From NCBI RefSeq assembly GCF_000282615.1, contig NZ_AKIY01000189.1:62001-126000 (forward strand): DNA of 64,000 nt, written 5' to 3'. Of this stretch, positions 48,406-56,052 are shown in pieces. Below the pieces are notes generated by a model. The model did no database searches and was not told the origin of the DNA. It was given only the letters and a program-made list of their open reading frames with translations. The number at the start of each line of letters is the position of its first letter. Position 1 is the stretch's first letter. Made by a program: the position numbers and the translations under genes. This DNA comes from Bradyrhizobium sp. YR681 (GTDB taxonomy: Bacteria > Pseudomonadota > Alphaproteobacteria > Rhizobiales > Xanthobacteraceae).

Positions 48406-49029
48406 ATGATGATATCTCGCCTGCTCACGGCCATTCTCGCCGCCTTCCTGATCGCTCCCGTCGCCGCAGCCGACCCCGAGTTCGCAAAGCTCGCGCGCAG
48501 CCCCGGCACGCCTGACATTCCCGGCCTGAAGATCGTCTGGCTCGCGCCGTGGGGCGACGTTCGCAACGCAACACCCTGGCGCAACATCATCGTGCACCAG
48601 ACCGAGGGGCCGGCGGGCTCGGCGCGCGGCGGTGCGGCGGAGCAGGCGAAGAATCCGACCCGGCGCGGCGTCACGGTGTGGGTGGAGACCGACGGCACGG
48701 TCTATTGGGCTGTTGCCGAAAACCTGGTGCCGACCCATGGCGACGGCGCCAACCGCAACGACAACAAATACATCGACAACAGGGCGACCTACCGCCAGGT
48801 GGTGCGTGACAATTCGATCGGCGTCGAGTTCGCCGGCAATTATCCCGATGTTGCCGCGGGCCCCACCGAGGCGCAGGTCGCGGCATGGAAGATCCTCGTG
48901 AAGGTGCTGCGCGCGCGCTACGACATCCCGCTGACCCACGTTTATGCGCACAACTGGATCGACTACAAGGACGCCCGCTATTGCGAGGGCTGCTGGCTCG
49001 CGACCCTGGCGAGAATTTGGGGAGAGTAG
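48406..49029 (+). CDS. Exported N-acetylmuramoyl-L-alanine amidase (Amidase_2/PGRP type)
   Basis: A 207-residue periplasmic zinc amidase that removes stem peptides from peptidoglycan. The signal peptide is MMISRLLTAILAAFLIAPVA. Zinc ligands can be read as His in NIIVHQTEGPAGS, His in THVYAHNWIDYKD and Cys in DARYCEGC, similar to the His-His-Cys set of T7 lysozyme. VEFAGNYPDVAAGPTEAQVA fits the core. Confidence 0.9.
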   Translation: MMISRLLTAILAAFLIAPVAAADPEFAKLARSPGTPDIPGLKIVWLAPWGDVRNATPWRNIIVHQTEGPAGSARGGAAEQAKNPTRRGVTVWVETDGTVYWAVAENLVPTHGDGANRNDNKYIDNRATYRQVVRDNSIGVEFAGNYPDVAAGPTEAQVAAWKILVKVLRARYDIPLTHVYAHNWIDYKDARYCEGCWLATLARIWGE

Positions 49030-49072
49030 AAGATGCGCTCCCTCGCCGCGCTTGCGGGGAGAGGCGAAGAGA

Positions 49073-49414
49073 CTACACCGGCTGGGCCATCCAGCCGAAA
49101 AACCGCCGGATCAATCCCGGCCGCCGCGGTACCTCCGGCGGCCCGTCTGCCGCCAGCATGCGTTTGAAGAAGTAATCCAGAAACGCCATGTCGTTCGGCT
49201 CGGTGACGGTGAACGTCTCGTCGCCGAAGAACACGCTGTAGTTAAAGAAGAACGGTCCCATGATCGGAATCGTCGCGGTCGAGGCGTAATCCTTGGAGAT
49301 CACGAACTCGGCGGGATCGAGCCCGTGCTCGCGCATCGCCTGCTCGACCAGCGGCAGCTTGCGCATGAACTGGGCTGAAAAGCCGCCGACGGTGGATTGC
49401 AGGATGATCGACAC
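49073..49414 (-). CDS. Conserved hypothetical protein, 113 residues
   Basis: Starts MSIILQSTVGGFSAQFMRKL and ends GLIRRFFGWMAQPV. No signal or membrane helix is obvious apart from weak hydrophobic patches (IMGPFFFNYSVFF). No function known. It is convergent with the amidase gene. A bidirectional terminator follows upstream at 49530. Confidence 0.65.
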   Translation of the reverse strand: MSIILQSTVGGFSAQFMRKLPLVEQAMREHGLDPAEFVISKDYASTATIPIMGPFFFNYSVFFGDETFTVTEPNDMAFLDYFFKRMLAADGPPEVPRRPGLIRRFFGWMAQPV

Positions 49415-49529
49415 GATGGTGTCCGTCCTCTTGGTGCTTGCGCCCGATACTTTGGGCCGGTCGACGCGATACCGGTTCAGGATGCCCGGCCGGCGCCGGC
49501 GCGAACATGCGGCACCTCACACACACAAA

Positions 49530-49556
49530 AAAAGCCGGCGTTGCCGCCGGCTTTTT
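49530..49556. terminator. Bidirectional rho-independent terminator after rpoH
   Basis: GCCGGC (49534-49539) and GCCGGC (49546-49551) form a stem with GTTGCC loop, with A residues at the left and TTTTT at the right. On the minus strand it lies 43 bases past the rpoH stop. Confidence 0.9.
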
Positions 49557-49598
49557 GTCTTTTCTCGATCCGCCAATTCCTGGCGCCGAAGCCTTCGC

Positions 49599-50498
49599 TT
49601 AGAGCGCGGCTTCCAGCGCGGCCTGTTCGGCCTTTGCGATGGTGCCCTTGACCGCGGCCTGCACCTTTTCGAAGGCGCGGACCTCGATCTGGCGGACACG
49701 CTCGCGCGACACGCCGAACTCGGCGGCAAGGTCTTCCAGCGTCATCGGCTCATCGGCGAGGCGACGGGCCTCGAAGATGCGGCGTTCGCGCGGGTTGAGC
49801 ACGCCCATGGCGCCATTCAGGGCGTCACGGCGGTGATCATACTCCTCGTGCTCCGCCATCATGGCTTCCTGGTTGGGCGTATTGTCGACCAGCCAGTCCT
49901 GCCATTCGCCGGCTTCGCCGTCGTCGCGGATCGGTGCGTTGAGCGACGCGTCACCGCCGAGGCGGCGGTTCATGTCGATCACGTCCTGGGCGGTGACGCC
50001 CAGCCGCTTTGCAATGACCGCGACCTGGTCGGGGCGAAGATCGCCTTCGTCCAGTGCGTTGATCTTGCTCTTCGCCTTGCGCAGGTTGAAGAACAGCTTC
50101 TTCTGGTTCGCGGTGGTGCCCATCTTCACGAGCGACCAGGAACGCAGGATGTACTCTTGAATCGACGCCTTGATCCACCACATCGCGTAGGTGGCGAGAC
50201 GGAACCCCTTTTCGGGTTCGAAACGCTTCACCGCCTGCATCAGGCCGACATTGCCTTCCGAGACGACCTCGGAGATCGGCAGGCCGTAGCCGCGATAGCC
50301 CATGGCGATCTTGGCCACGAGGCGGAGATGGCTGGTGACGAGTTGGTGCGCCGCATCGCGATCGTCATGCTCCCGCCAACGCTTGGCGAGCATGTATTCC
50401 TGCTGGGGCTCCAGCATCGGGAACTTGCGAATTTCGGCGAGGTAACGAGAAAGGCCGGATTCTCCATTAAGGACCGGCAGAGCAGCGGTACGGGCCAT
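49599..50498 (-). CDS. rpoH: RNA polymerase sigma-32 (heat shock) factor
   Basis: A 299-residue alternative sigma factor. Region 2 (LRLVAKIAMGYRGYGLPISE and FRLATYAMWWIKASIQEYIL), the RpoH box QKKLFFNLRKAKSKI, and region 4.2 (VSRERVRQIEVRAFEKVQAA) are diagnostic. It directs RNA polymerase to heat-shock promoters. ATG 50498 is chosen because GGAGGGG precedes it; 50513 is less likely. Bradyrhizobium species have several RpoH paralogues, and this one cannot be numbered by sequence alone. Confidence 0.95.
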   Translation of the reverse strand: MARTAALPVLNGESGLSRYLAEIRKFPMLEPQQEYMLAKRWREHDDRDAAHQLVTSHLRLVAKIAMGYRGYGLPISEVVSEGNVGLMQAVKRFEPEKGFRLATYAMWWIKASIQEYILRSWSLVKMGTTANQKKLFFNLRKAKSKINALDEGDLRPDQVAVIAKRLGVTAQDVIDMNRRLGGDASLNAPIRDDGEAGEWQDWLVDNTPNQEAMMAEHEEYDHRRDALNGAMGVLNPRERRIFEARRLADEPMTLEDLAAEFGVSRERVRQIEVRAFEKVQAAVKGTIAKAEQAALEAAL

Positions 50499-50717
50499 TT
50501 TTAGCCCCTCCAAAGGTTCAGGCCCCCGATAGCGGCGGGCCAGGCAGACGACCGCTGTGTTAAAGCCGGCCGTAGCTGCGATGTTCCGCGTTGGTCATTT
50601 CCAACGCAGGCGCAATATACCTCATGGGGGGGCAAAAAGGGAAGGATTGCTGACGTCACGTCCCCGTGTGGCAGCTATAACTTTTTGTAATGTAACGCTT
50701 TTCCTAAAGCCCCTGCG

Positions 50718-51725
50718 TCATAGCGCCGCTTTCAGGGAGCTCTCCAGGAGAAGCAAATCCTCCGGCAGAGGTGCCTCCCAGTGGAGTAATTCTCCAGTCC
50801 TCGGGTGCTCCAATACCAGCAAATAAGCGTGCAGCGCCTGCCGTCCAAGGGCGGTCAAAGCTGCTTGCGAGTCGGGGCCGAGCTGGTTGGCCTTGGTCTT
50901 GAAATGCGGGCCATAGACGGCATCGCCCATCAGGGGGTGGCCGATATGGGCGAGGTGGACGCGGATCTGGTGGGTGCGCCCGGTCTCCAGTTCGCAGCCG
51001 AGCAGGGCGGCGATCGGCTTGCCGTCGCGCCCCGAAAAACTCTCCAGGATCTCCCAATGCGTCACCGCCTCGCGGCCGCCCTGGCGCACCGCCATCTTCT
51101 CGCGCGCATGGGGGTGACGGTCGATCGGCGCATCGACGGTGCCGCGATGCCGGTTCGGCACGCCCCAGGCGAAGGCCATGTAGCCGCGCCGCATCGCCCC
51201 GGTGCGCCCATGGTCCGCGAATTGGGCCGACAGCGAGGCATGGGCAAGGTCGTTCTTGGCGACCACCATCAGCCCTGTGGTGTCCTTGTCCAGCCGATGC
51301 ACGATGCCGGGCCGGCGCACCCCGCCGATCCCCGACAGCGTCGCGCCGCAATGGGCGATCAGTGCGTTCACCAGCGTCCCGGTCTCGTGCCCGGCCGCGG
51401 GGTGCACGACCAGCCCCTTGGGCTTGTTGATGACGATGATGTCGTCGTCCTCGAACACGATATCGAGGGCGATATCCTCGCCCTTGGGCTCGGCGGGCGC
51501 GGCCTCCGGCACGTCGATTATGATCGTATCGCCGGATATGACGTGATAAGCGGGGTCGCGGACCGCGGAGGCCCTCAGGCTCACCGCGCCCGCCAGGATC
51601 AGGGCTTTCAGCCTCGATCGCGACAGGTCCGGCAAACGCGCCGCCAGCACGCGGTCGAGCCGGGCCGAGCCCTCGTCGCCGGCAACGACAACCTCCAACC
51701 TTTGCGCAGAGCCAATAGTTTCCAT
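50718..51725 (-). CDS. RluA/RluD-family 23S rRNA pseudouridine synthase
   Basis: A 335-residue enzyme. The N-terminal S4-like region is RLDRVLAARLPDLSRSRLKA, and the catalytic Asp lies in GIVHRLDKDTTGLMVVAKND. QIRVHLAHIGHPLMGD is a further family motif. It isomerises specific uridines of rRNA. ATG 51725 shares bases with the start codon of the divergent gene at 51724; an upstream in-frame start at 51821 would overlap that gene further and lacks homology. It is upstream of rpoH. Confidence 0.93.
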   Translation of the reverse strand: METIGSAQRLEVVVAGDEGSARLDRVLAARLPDLSRSRLKALILAGAVSLRASAVRDPAYHVISGDTIIIDVPEAAPAEPKGEDIALDIVFEDDDIIVINKPKGLVVHPAAGHETGTLVNALIAHCGATLSGIGGVRRPGIVHRLDKDTTGLMVVAKNDLAHASLSAQFADHGRTGAMRRGYMAFAWGVPNRHRGTVDAPIDRHPHAREKMAVRQGGREAVTHWEILESFSGRDGKPIAALLGCELETGRTHQIRVHLAHIGHPLMGDAVYGPHFKTKANQLGPDSQAALTALGRQALHAYLLVLEHPRTGELLHWEAPLPEDLLLLESSLKAAL

Positions 51726-52068
51726 GACGACGTCTGATACCGCTGTTCCCGAACCGAGCCCCGAGCAGGCCGCGCTGTTCGCGCGGGTGCGACGGATGAT
51801 GCTGATCGCGGGGTTGACCACGGCGCTGGCAATCTGCGCCGTTCTGATCGCGGTGGGCTACCGCCTTTTCAAGTCGGAGGGAAGGGCGCCCGAGCCGGTC
51901 GGCGACGTCATTGCCACCCTGCCGAAAGGCGCCAAAATCGTCTCGACCGGGGTCGCCGGCGACCGCCTCGTGGTCACGCTCGACGTCGGCGGGGTCATCG
52001 AGATCCGCACCTTCGATGCCCACACCCTGAAGCCGGCCGGAAAGCTGAAATTTGCCAATGAGCCGTAA
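51724..52068 (+). CDS. DUF6476-like small membrane protein
   Basis: A 114-residue protein with one transmembrane helix (MMLIAGLTTALAICAVLIAV) after a cytosolic N-terminus. The C-terminal half (GRAPEPVGDVIATLPKGAKI, then GGVIEIRTFDAHTLKPAG) probably lies in the periplasm. It matches the DUF6476 family found next to rluD in rhizobia (from general memory). Its start codon overlaps that of the divergent pseudouridine synthase. Confidence 0.8.
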   Translation: MTTSDTAVPEPSPEQAALFARVRRMMLIAGLTTALAICAVLIAVGYRLFKSEGRAPEPVGDVIATLPKGAKIVSTGVAGDRLVVTLDVGGVIEIRTFDAHTLKPAGKLKFANEP

Positions 52069-52125
52069 AAGGCCCATTCGGGTGCTTGCGGCGGACAAAT
52101 TTCGAGGTTATTGGCTAGCCCTCAC

Positions 52126-52200
52126 GCTCCCTTCGTCTAGCGGTTAGGACGCGGCCCTCTCAAGGCTGAAACAGGGGTTCGATTCCCCTAGGGAGCGCCA
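52126..52200 (+). tRNA. tRNA-Glu (CTC anticodon)
   Basis: 75 bases with a seven-pair acceptor (GCTCCCT/AGGGAGC), an anticodon stem GGCC/GGCT around the loop CTCTCAA giving anticodon CTC, and a T arm AGGGG-TTCGATT-CCCCT. The 3' CCA is encoded. The 3' end is part of the integrase frame on the opposite strand, and it has an imperfect copy near 63834. Confidence 0.95.
52185..52200. other. Presumed attachment site in the tRNA-Glu 3' end
   Basis: The last 16 bases of tRNA-Glu (CCCCTAGGGAGCGCCA) match 14 of 16 with 63834-63849. Integrases of this family often target tRNA 3' ends. The integrase remnant lies immediately to the right. Confidence 0.45.
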
Positions 52201-52733
52201 GCCTCACTCCTATCGATCTGATTTTCCTCTCGTTTTTGGCGTTTTGCCCAAATCCACGGAAGTGATTTGGGCAATCCTGTCGCCCTGTGTCCTTCAAGCT
52301 TGATGACTGCGTCTTGGGCGAGGCCCGCCTGATCAGCCTCTTCCGTATAGCGCCCAGCTTCAGCAAGTGTCGTGTGTCCGAGGACAGACATGATCATCTC
52401 CGCCGTTGCGCCGGCTTCGGCGAGCAAACGTCCGGCGGCTTTCGGAAGGCCATGCGGCTTGCAATCGAGAGGCGGTCCGGCCTCCGAGATAGCGTCCCGC
52501 ATCCATCCACTAAAACCATCGACCGTGAAGGACTTGCCGTCGCGTGACGGATCAGGATCCGCAGCTTCTTCAGAGTATCGAGTGCCGCACCGGGGTGATC
52601 AGCATAGGGCTGAAGAATGCCAGTGATGATGCGCTCGCGCGAGAGCCCGGCGACTGTGCGATGACCGTGTTCGGTGCGGAGCGTTTCAAGACGGCAATGT
52701 AGCCAGTCTTGCTCGTATCGCGGAAGCCAACGT
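52188..52733 (-). pseudogene. Tyrosine-type phage integrase remnant
   Basis: The N-terminal core (LRTEHGHRTVAGLSRERII and LDTLKKLRILIRHA) and the C-terminal catalytic part (DGKSFTVDGFSGWMRDAI, HGLPKAAGRLLAEAGATAEM, GHTTLAEAGRYTEEADQAG) are both present but in different frames, and the middle of the protein is missing. The conserved HGLR motif reads HGLP, so the catalytic Arg is lost. It runs into the tRNA-Glu 3' end. It marks an old integration. Confidence 0.8.
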
Positions 52734-52735
52734 AT

Positions 52736-54610
52736 CTATCCAATTCTGCCCAATTCTGCCAATTTCCTGATGATTTTTTCGGATAGTTGTTCGGGCTGCT
52801 GGCCGATTGTGTGCAGGTGTATCTCGGGATTGTGGGGAGCTTCGTAGGGCGCATCGATGCCCGTGAAGTTCTTGATCGTGCCGGCCTTCGCTTTCGCGTA
52901 GAGACCCTTCGGATCGCGCCGTACGCATTCGTCGATAGGAGTATCCACGAATACTTCAATAAACTCCTCATCCGAAAACAAGCGTCGAGCCATTTCGCGT
53001 TCAGCGCGATACGGAGAGATGAACGAGCACAGCACGATGAGCCCCGCGTCCAACAAGAGCTTAGCGACCTCGCTGGCGCGGCGAATGTTCTCGACCCGAT
53101 CGGCCTCCGTGAAACCGAGGTCTCGATTAAGTCCGTGGCGCATAGTGTCGCCATCGAGTAGCATTGTGTGATGACCGGCAGCGTGCAGCTGCCGCTCGAC
53201 AATGTTGGCAATCGTCGACTTGCCTGCGCCTGACAAGCCGGTAAGCCAAACAATTGCGGGTCTTTGGCGCTTTTGTGCGGCCCGCTCGGATTTTCCGAGC
53301 AGGGTCGTTTGCCGATGGATAGTTGTGCCCCGCCGCAGGCCGAAGGCAATCATCCCCGCACCAAGAGTATGATTGGTAAACCGGTCGATGACGATGAATG
53401 CCCCCGTTTTGTGGTTATGCACGTACGGGTCGAATGCAACTGGCGTGTCGGTGGCAAAGTTACAGAAGGCGATATCGTTGAGATCGAGAGTCTGAGCCGC
53501 CAGATGCGCGCTCGTATTGACATCGACTTTGTGCCTGATTCCGGTCACCGTGATCGGCGTTACTCTGGTTCCAATGCGTGCCAAGTAGGAACGCCCGGGC
53601 ATCAGCGCTTGGTCGCTCATCCAGATGATGTGTGCGGCAAATTGATCGGACACCTCGGGGCGAGACATGGGACTGGCCAGGAGATCGCCGCGTGCAATAT
53701 CCAACTCGTCCGCGAGTGTGATCGTGATTGCGTCTCCTGCCTGTGCGAACTGCTGTGGGCCGGCAGAGGTTATAAGTTCCTTCACGCTTGAGGTCCGGCT
53801 CGAACCGGCGACGAAGATGGGATCGCCGGAATTGACCGTCCCGGAAACCACTGTTCCGGCATAACCCCGGAAATCAGCATTCGGACGATTGACCCATTGC
53901 ACAGGAAAGCGGAATGAAGCTTCCGCTGTTTCATTCTCGACATTGATCGTCTCGAGATAGTCCAGCAAGGCTGGTCCGCTATACCAAGGTGTCTTGTCCG
54001 ATAGCTTTACGACGTTGTCGCCGTTTCTGGCCGAAATCGGAAATGACACAATCGACGAGAACCCGAACTGCGATGCGAAGGCGCAATAGTCGGTAACGAT
54101 ACGGTCGAAAATATCTGCTTGATATGCGACTAGATCGATCTTGTTCACGGCTACGACCACATGGCGCAACCCAAGAAGTGAACAAATTAGCGAATGCCGC
54201 CTGGTCTGCAACAAAACGCCCTTACGCGCATCGATCAGGATAATGGCCAGGTCGGCCTTCGATGCCGCCGTCGCCATATTCCTCGTGTACTGCTCGTGAC
54301 CCGGCGTATCGGTTACGATGAAAGAGCGCCTCGGCGTGGTAAAAAAACGATAGGCGACATCGATTGTGATGCCCTGCTCACGCTCGGCCTCAAGGCCGTC
54401 CACCAGAAGGGCAAAGTCGATGTCATCGCCGGTGGTGCCGTAACGTATCGAGTCTTTGGCAAGCGTCGACAGCTGATCCTCGAAAATCAGCTTTGAATCG
54501 TGCAGGAGACGGCCGATCAGCGTGGATTTTCCGTCATCTACCGATCCACATGTGAGAAATCGAAGTAGATCCTTGTTCGTCTCTTCGGCAGGAAGGCGGG
54601 CGCACTCCAT
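52736..54610 (-). CDS. cysNC: Bifunctional sulfate adenylyltransferase GTPase subunit / APS kinase (CysN-CysC, NodQ-like)
   Basis: A 624-residue fusion that activates sulfate. The CysN half has GTP-binding motifs GSVDDGKSTLIGRLL, DTPGHEQYTR and NKIDL. The CysC half starts near residue 450 with the P-loop GLSGAGKSTIANIV and carries LDGDTMRHGLNRDLGFTEAD. It forms APS with CysD and then PAPS. In rhizobia such fusions are also NodQ in nodulation-factor sulfation. ATG 54610 overlaps the CysD stop (TGATG), so they are coupled. It lies beside the integrase remnant. Confidence 0.95.
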   Translation of the reverse strand: MECARLPAEETNKDLLRFLTCGSVDDGKSTLIGRLLHDSKLIFEDQLSTLAKDSIRYGTTGDDIDFALLVDGLEAEREQGITIDVAYRFFTTPRRSFIVTDTPGHEQYTRNMATAASKADLAIILIDARKGVLLQTRRHSLICSLLGLRHVVVAVNKIDLVAYQADIFDRIVTDYCAFASQFGFSSIVSFPISARNGDNVVKLSDKTPWYSGPALLDYLETINVENETAEASFRFPVQWVNRPNADFRGYAGTVVSGTVNSGDPIFVAGSSRTSSVKELITSAGPQQFAQAGDAITITLADELDIARGDLLASPMSRPEVSDQFAAHIIWMSDQALMPGRSYLARIGTRVTPITVTGIRHKVDVNTSAHLAAQTLDLNDIAFCNFATDTPVAFDPYVHNHKTGAFIVIDRFTNHTLGAGMIAFGLRRGTTIHRQTTLLGKSERAAQKRQRPAIVWLTGLSGAGKSTIANIVERQLHAAGHHTMLLDGDTMRHGLNRDLGFTEADRVENIRRASEVAKLLLDAGLIVLCSFISPYRAEREMARRLFSDEEFIEVFVDTPIDECVRRDPKGLYAKAKAGTIKNFTGIDAPYEAPHNPEIHLHTIGQQPEQLSEKIIRKLAELGRIG

Positions 54611-55548
54611 CAAAAATAGCCTTCCCGCTTCTTTTTCTCCATCGACGCCGACTCGTCGCTATCAATGAGGCGCCCCTGGCGCTCCGAAACGCGTGTCGAT
54701 TGCATTTCCGATACGATATCCTCGAGGGAAACGGCATGGGACTCGATCGCTCCCGTTAAAGGATAGCAGCCTAGTGTACGAAATCGAACAAGTCGCACTT
54801 CCGGCTCTTCGTTGGGACGGAAGGGCAGGCGATTGTCATCTACCATGATCCAGGTCCCATCGCGACGCACGACGGGGCGATGTTTGGCGAAGTAGAGCGG
54901 CACCACGGCAATATTTTCCAGCATCACATAATGCCAGATATCTAATTCGGTCCAGTTTGATAGAGGGAATACGCGAACCGTCTCGCCAGGTCGAATGCGG
55001 CCGTTGAAAAGATTCCACAATTCGGGACGTTGGTTTCGCGGGTCCCAGACGTGGCCCTGAGAGCGAAAAGAGAAAATACGTTCCTTTGCTCGGCTCTTTT
55101 CTTCATCTCTTCGCGCACCACCAAGCGCTGCATCGAAGCCGTGAAGGTCGAGCGCCTGCTTGAGTGCTTCCGTCTTCATGATCTGTGTGTGGACGGAAGA
55201 GCCCGACGCAATTGGGCCAATGCCACGGGAGAGGCCGTCGTGATTGACATGGACCAGCATCTCAATCCCGAGACGGCGTGCGGTTTCGTCCCGAAACGCA
55301 ATCATCTCGCGAAACTTCCAGGTTGTGTCTACGTGTAGAAGGGGAAATGGTAGCTCGGCGGGGTGGAAGGCCTTGATCGCCAAATGCAGCATGACGCTGG
55401 AGTCTTTTCCAATCGAATAGAGCATGACGGGCTTTTTGAATTCAGCCACGACCTCGCGCATTATCTCAATGGACTCGGCTTCCAAGGCCTTGAGATGCTT
55501 TGGAAGCCTGCGCCGCGTTTCCGTAGTAGGTGATGCTGAGACATCCAT
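54610..55548 (-). CDS. cysD: Sulfate adenylyltransferase subunit 2 (CysD/NodP-like)
   Basis: A 312-residue ATP sulfurylase catalytic subunit. The PP-loop motif is [20 protein letters not shown], and [20 protein letters not shown] and [18 protein letters not shown] are family regions. It uses ATP and sulfate to form APS. Start [20 protein letters not shown] has GGAG upstream. A 40-residue cysteine-rich ORF lies 72 bases upstream on the same strand. The base composition is lower in GC than in the surrounding core genes. Confidence 0.95.
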   Translation of the reverse strand: MDVSASPTTETRRRLPKHLKALEAESIEIMREVVAEFKKPVMLYSIGKDSSVMLHLAIKAFHPAELPFPLLHVDTTWKFREMIAFRDETARRLGIEMLVHVNHDGLSRGIGPIASGSSVHTQIMKTEALKQALDLHGFDAALGGARRDEEKSRAKERIFSFRSQGHVWDPRNQRPELWNLFNGRIRPGETVRVFPLSNWTELDIWHYVMLENIAVVPLYFAKHRPVVRRDGTWIMVDDNRLPFRPNEEPEVRLVRFRTLGCYPLTGAIESHAVSLEDIVSEMQSTRVSERQGRLIDSDESASMEKKKREGYF

Positions 55549-55620
55549 GAGGTAACGAACTCCAGTTCAGCATTATCAAAACGACGAGATGAGAGCGTGA
55601 CATCATGCTCGTGCGGGAGC

Positions 55621-55743
55621 CTAATGCTTAGGGATGTCCTCCGGCGTAAAGTAGATCGGTTCATAGTCGAAGTTTCGTGAACTCCACCGACCTCTTAGTT
55701 CACAGCCGCAATTGATACAGATCAGTTGTTCGTCCTCCGTCAA
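55621..55743 (-). CDS. Small cysteine-containing ORF (40 residues) upstream of cysD
   Basis: A TTG start at 55743 follows a strong AAGGAGA site (55755-55749). The peptide MTEDEQLICINCGCELRGRW then SSRNFDYEPIYFTPEDIPKH has a CxxCxC cluster that could bind metal or an iron-sulfur unit. A longer in-frame variant from GTG 55788 is possible but lacks its own ribosome site. It could be cotranscribed with cysD and cysNC and act in sulfate activation, but it may also be a remnant. Confidence 0.6.
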   Translation of the reverse strand: MTEDEQLICINCGCELRGRWSSRNFDYEPIYFTPEDIPKH

Positions 55744-56052
55744 GGGAATCTCCTTGGGGGCAACGACGTACCCATGCCGCAGGAGCACCTATGCTTCATA
55801 TTGAAGTATGGAATTTTATTCTCTGCTCGATCAGGGTAACGATCGTATCTCGGCCGCATGGTAAAGATGAAACGACTCCGTCGCCAGGCTCGCGAACGCG
55901 CCCAGCTTCGCGGACTGCGCCGCTGCCTGCGCCGCGGGAATTGATCGACGATCGCAATCACGGTCAGCATCACGGCCGCGATCCCGTGCGGGTCGTCGAA
56001 AGCTGACGGGATCGACCGCGCCGACGCGCTGCATCACAGCCGTCGGCCGCCG
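55744..56052. other. 309-base spacer between the cys operon and the autotransporter
   Basis: No gene is called. On the minus strand a short frame near 55930-55990 reads AAVMLTVIAIVDQF, which resembles the tail of a phosphonate-type ABC permease and is similar to a segment at 63118-63170. The leader of the small ORF and cysD promoter should lie in the left part. Confidence 0.5.

Noticed and set aside
49040..49070. Short GC-rich inverted repeat after the amidase gene
   Set aside because: Weak pairing and no T-run; not supported as a terminator.
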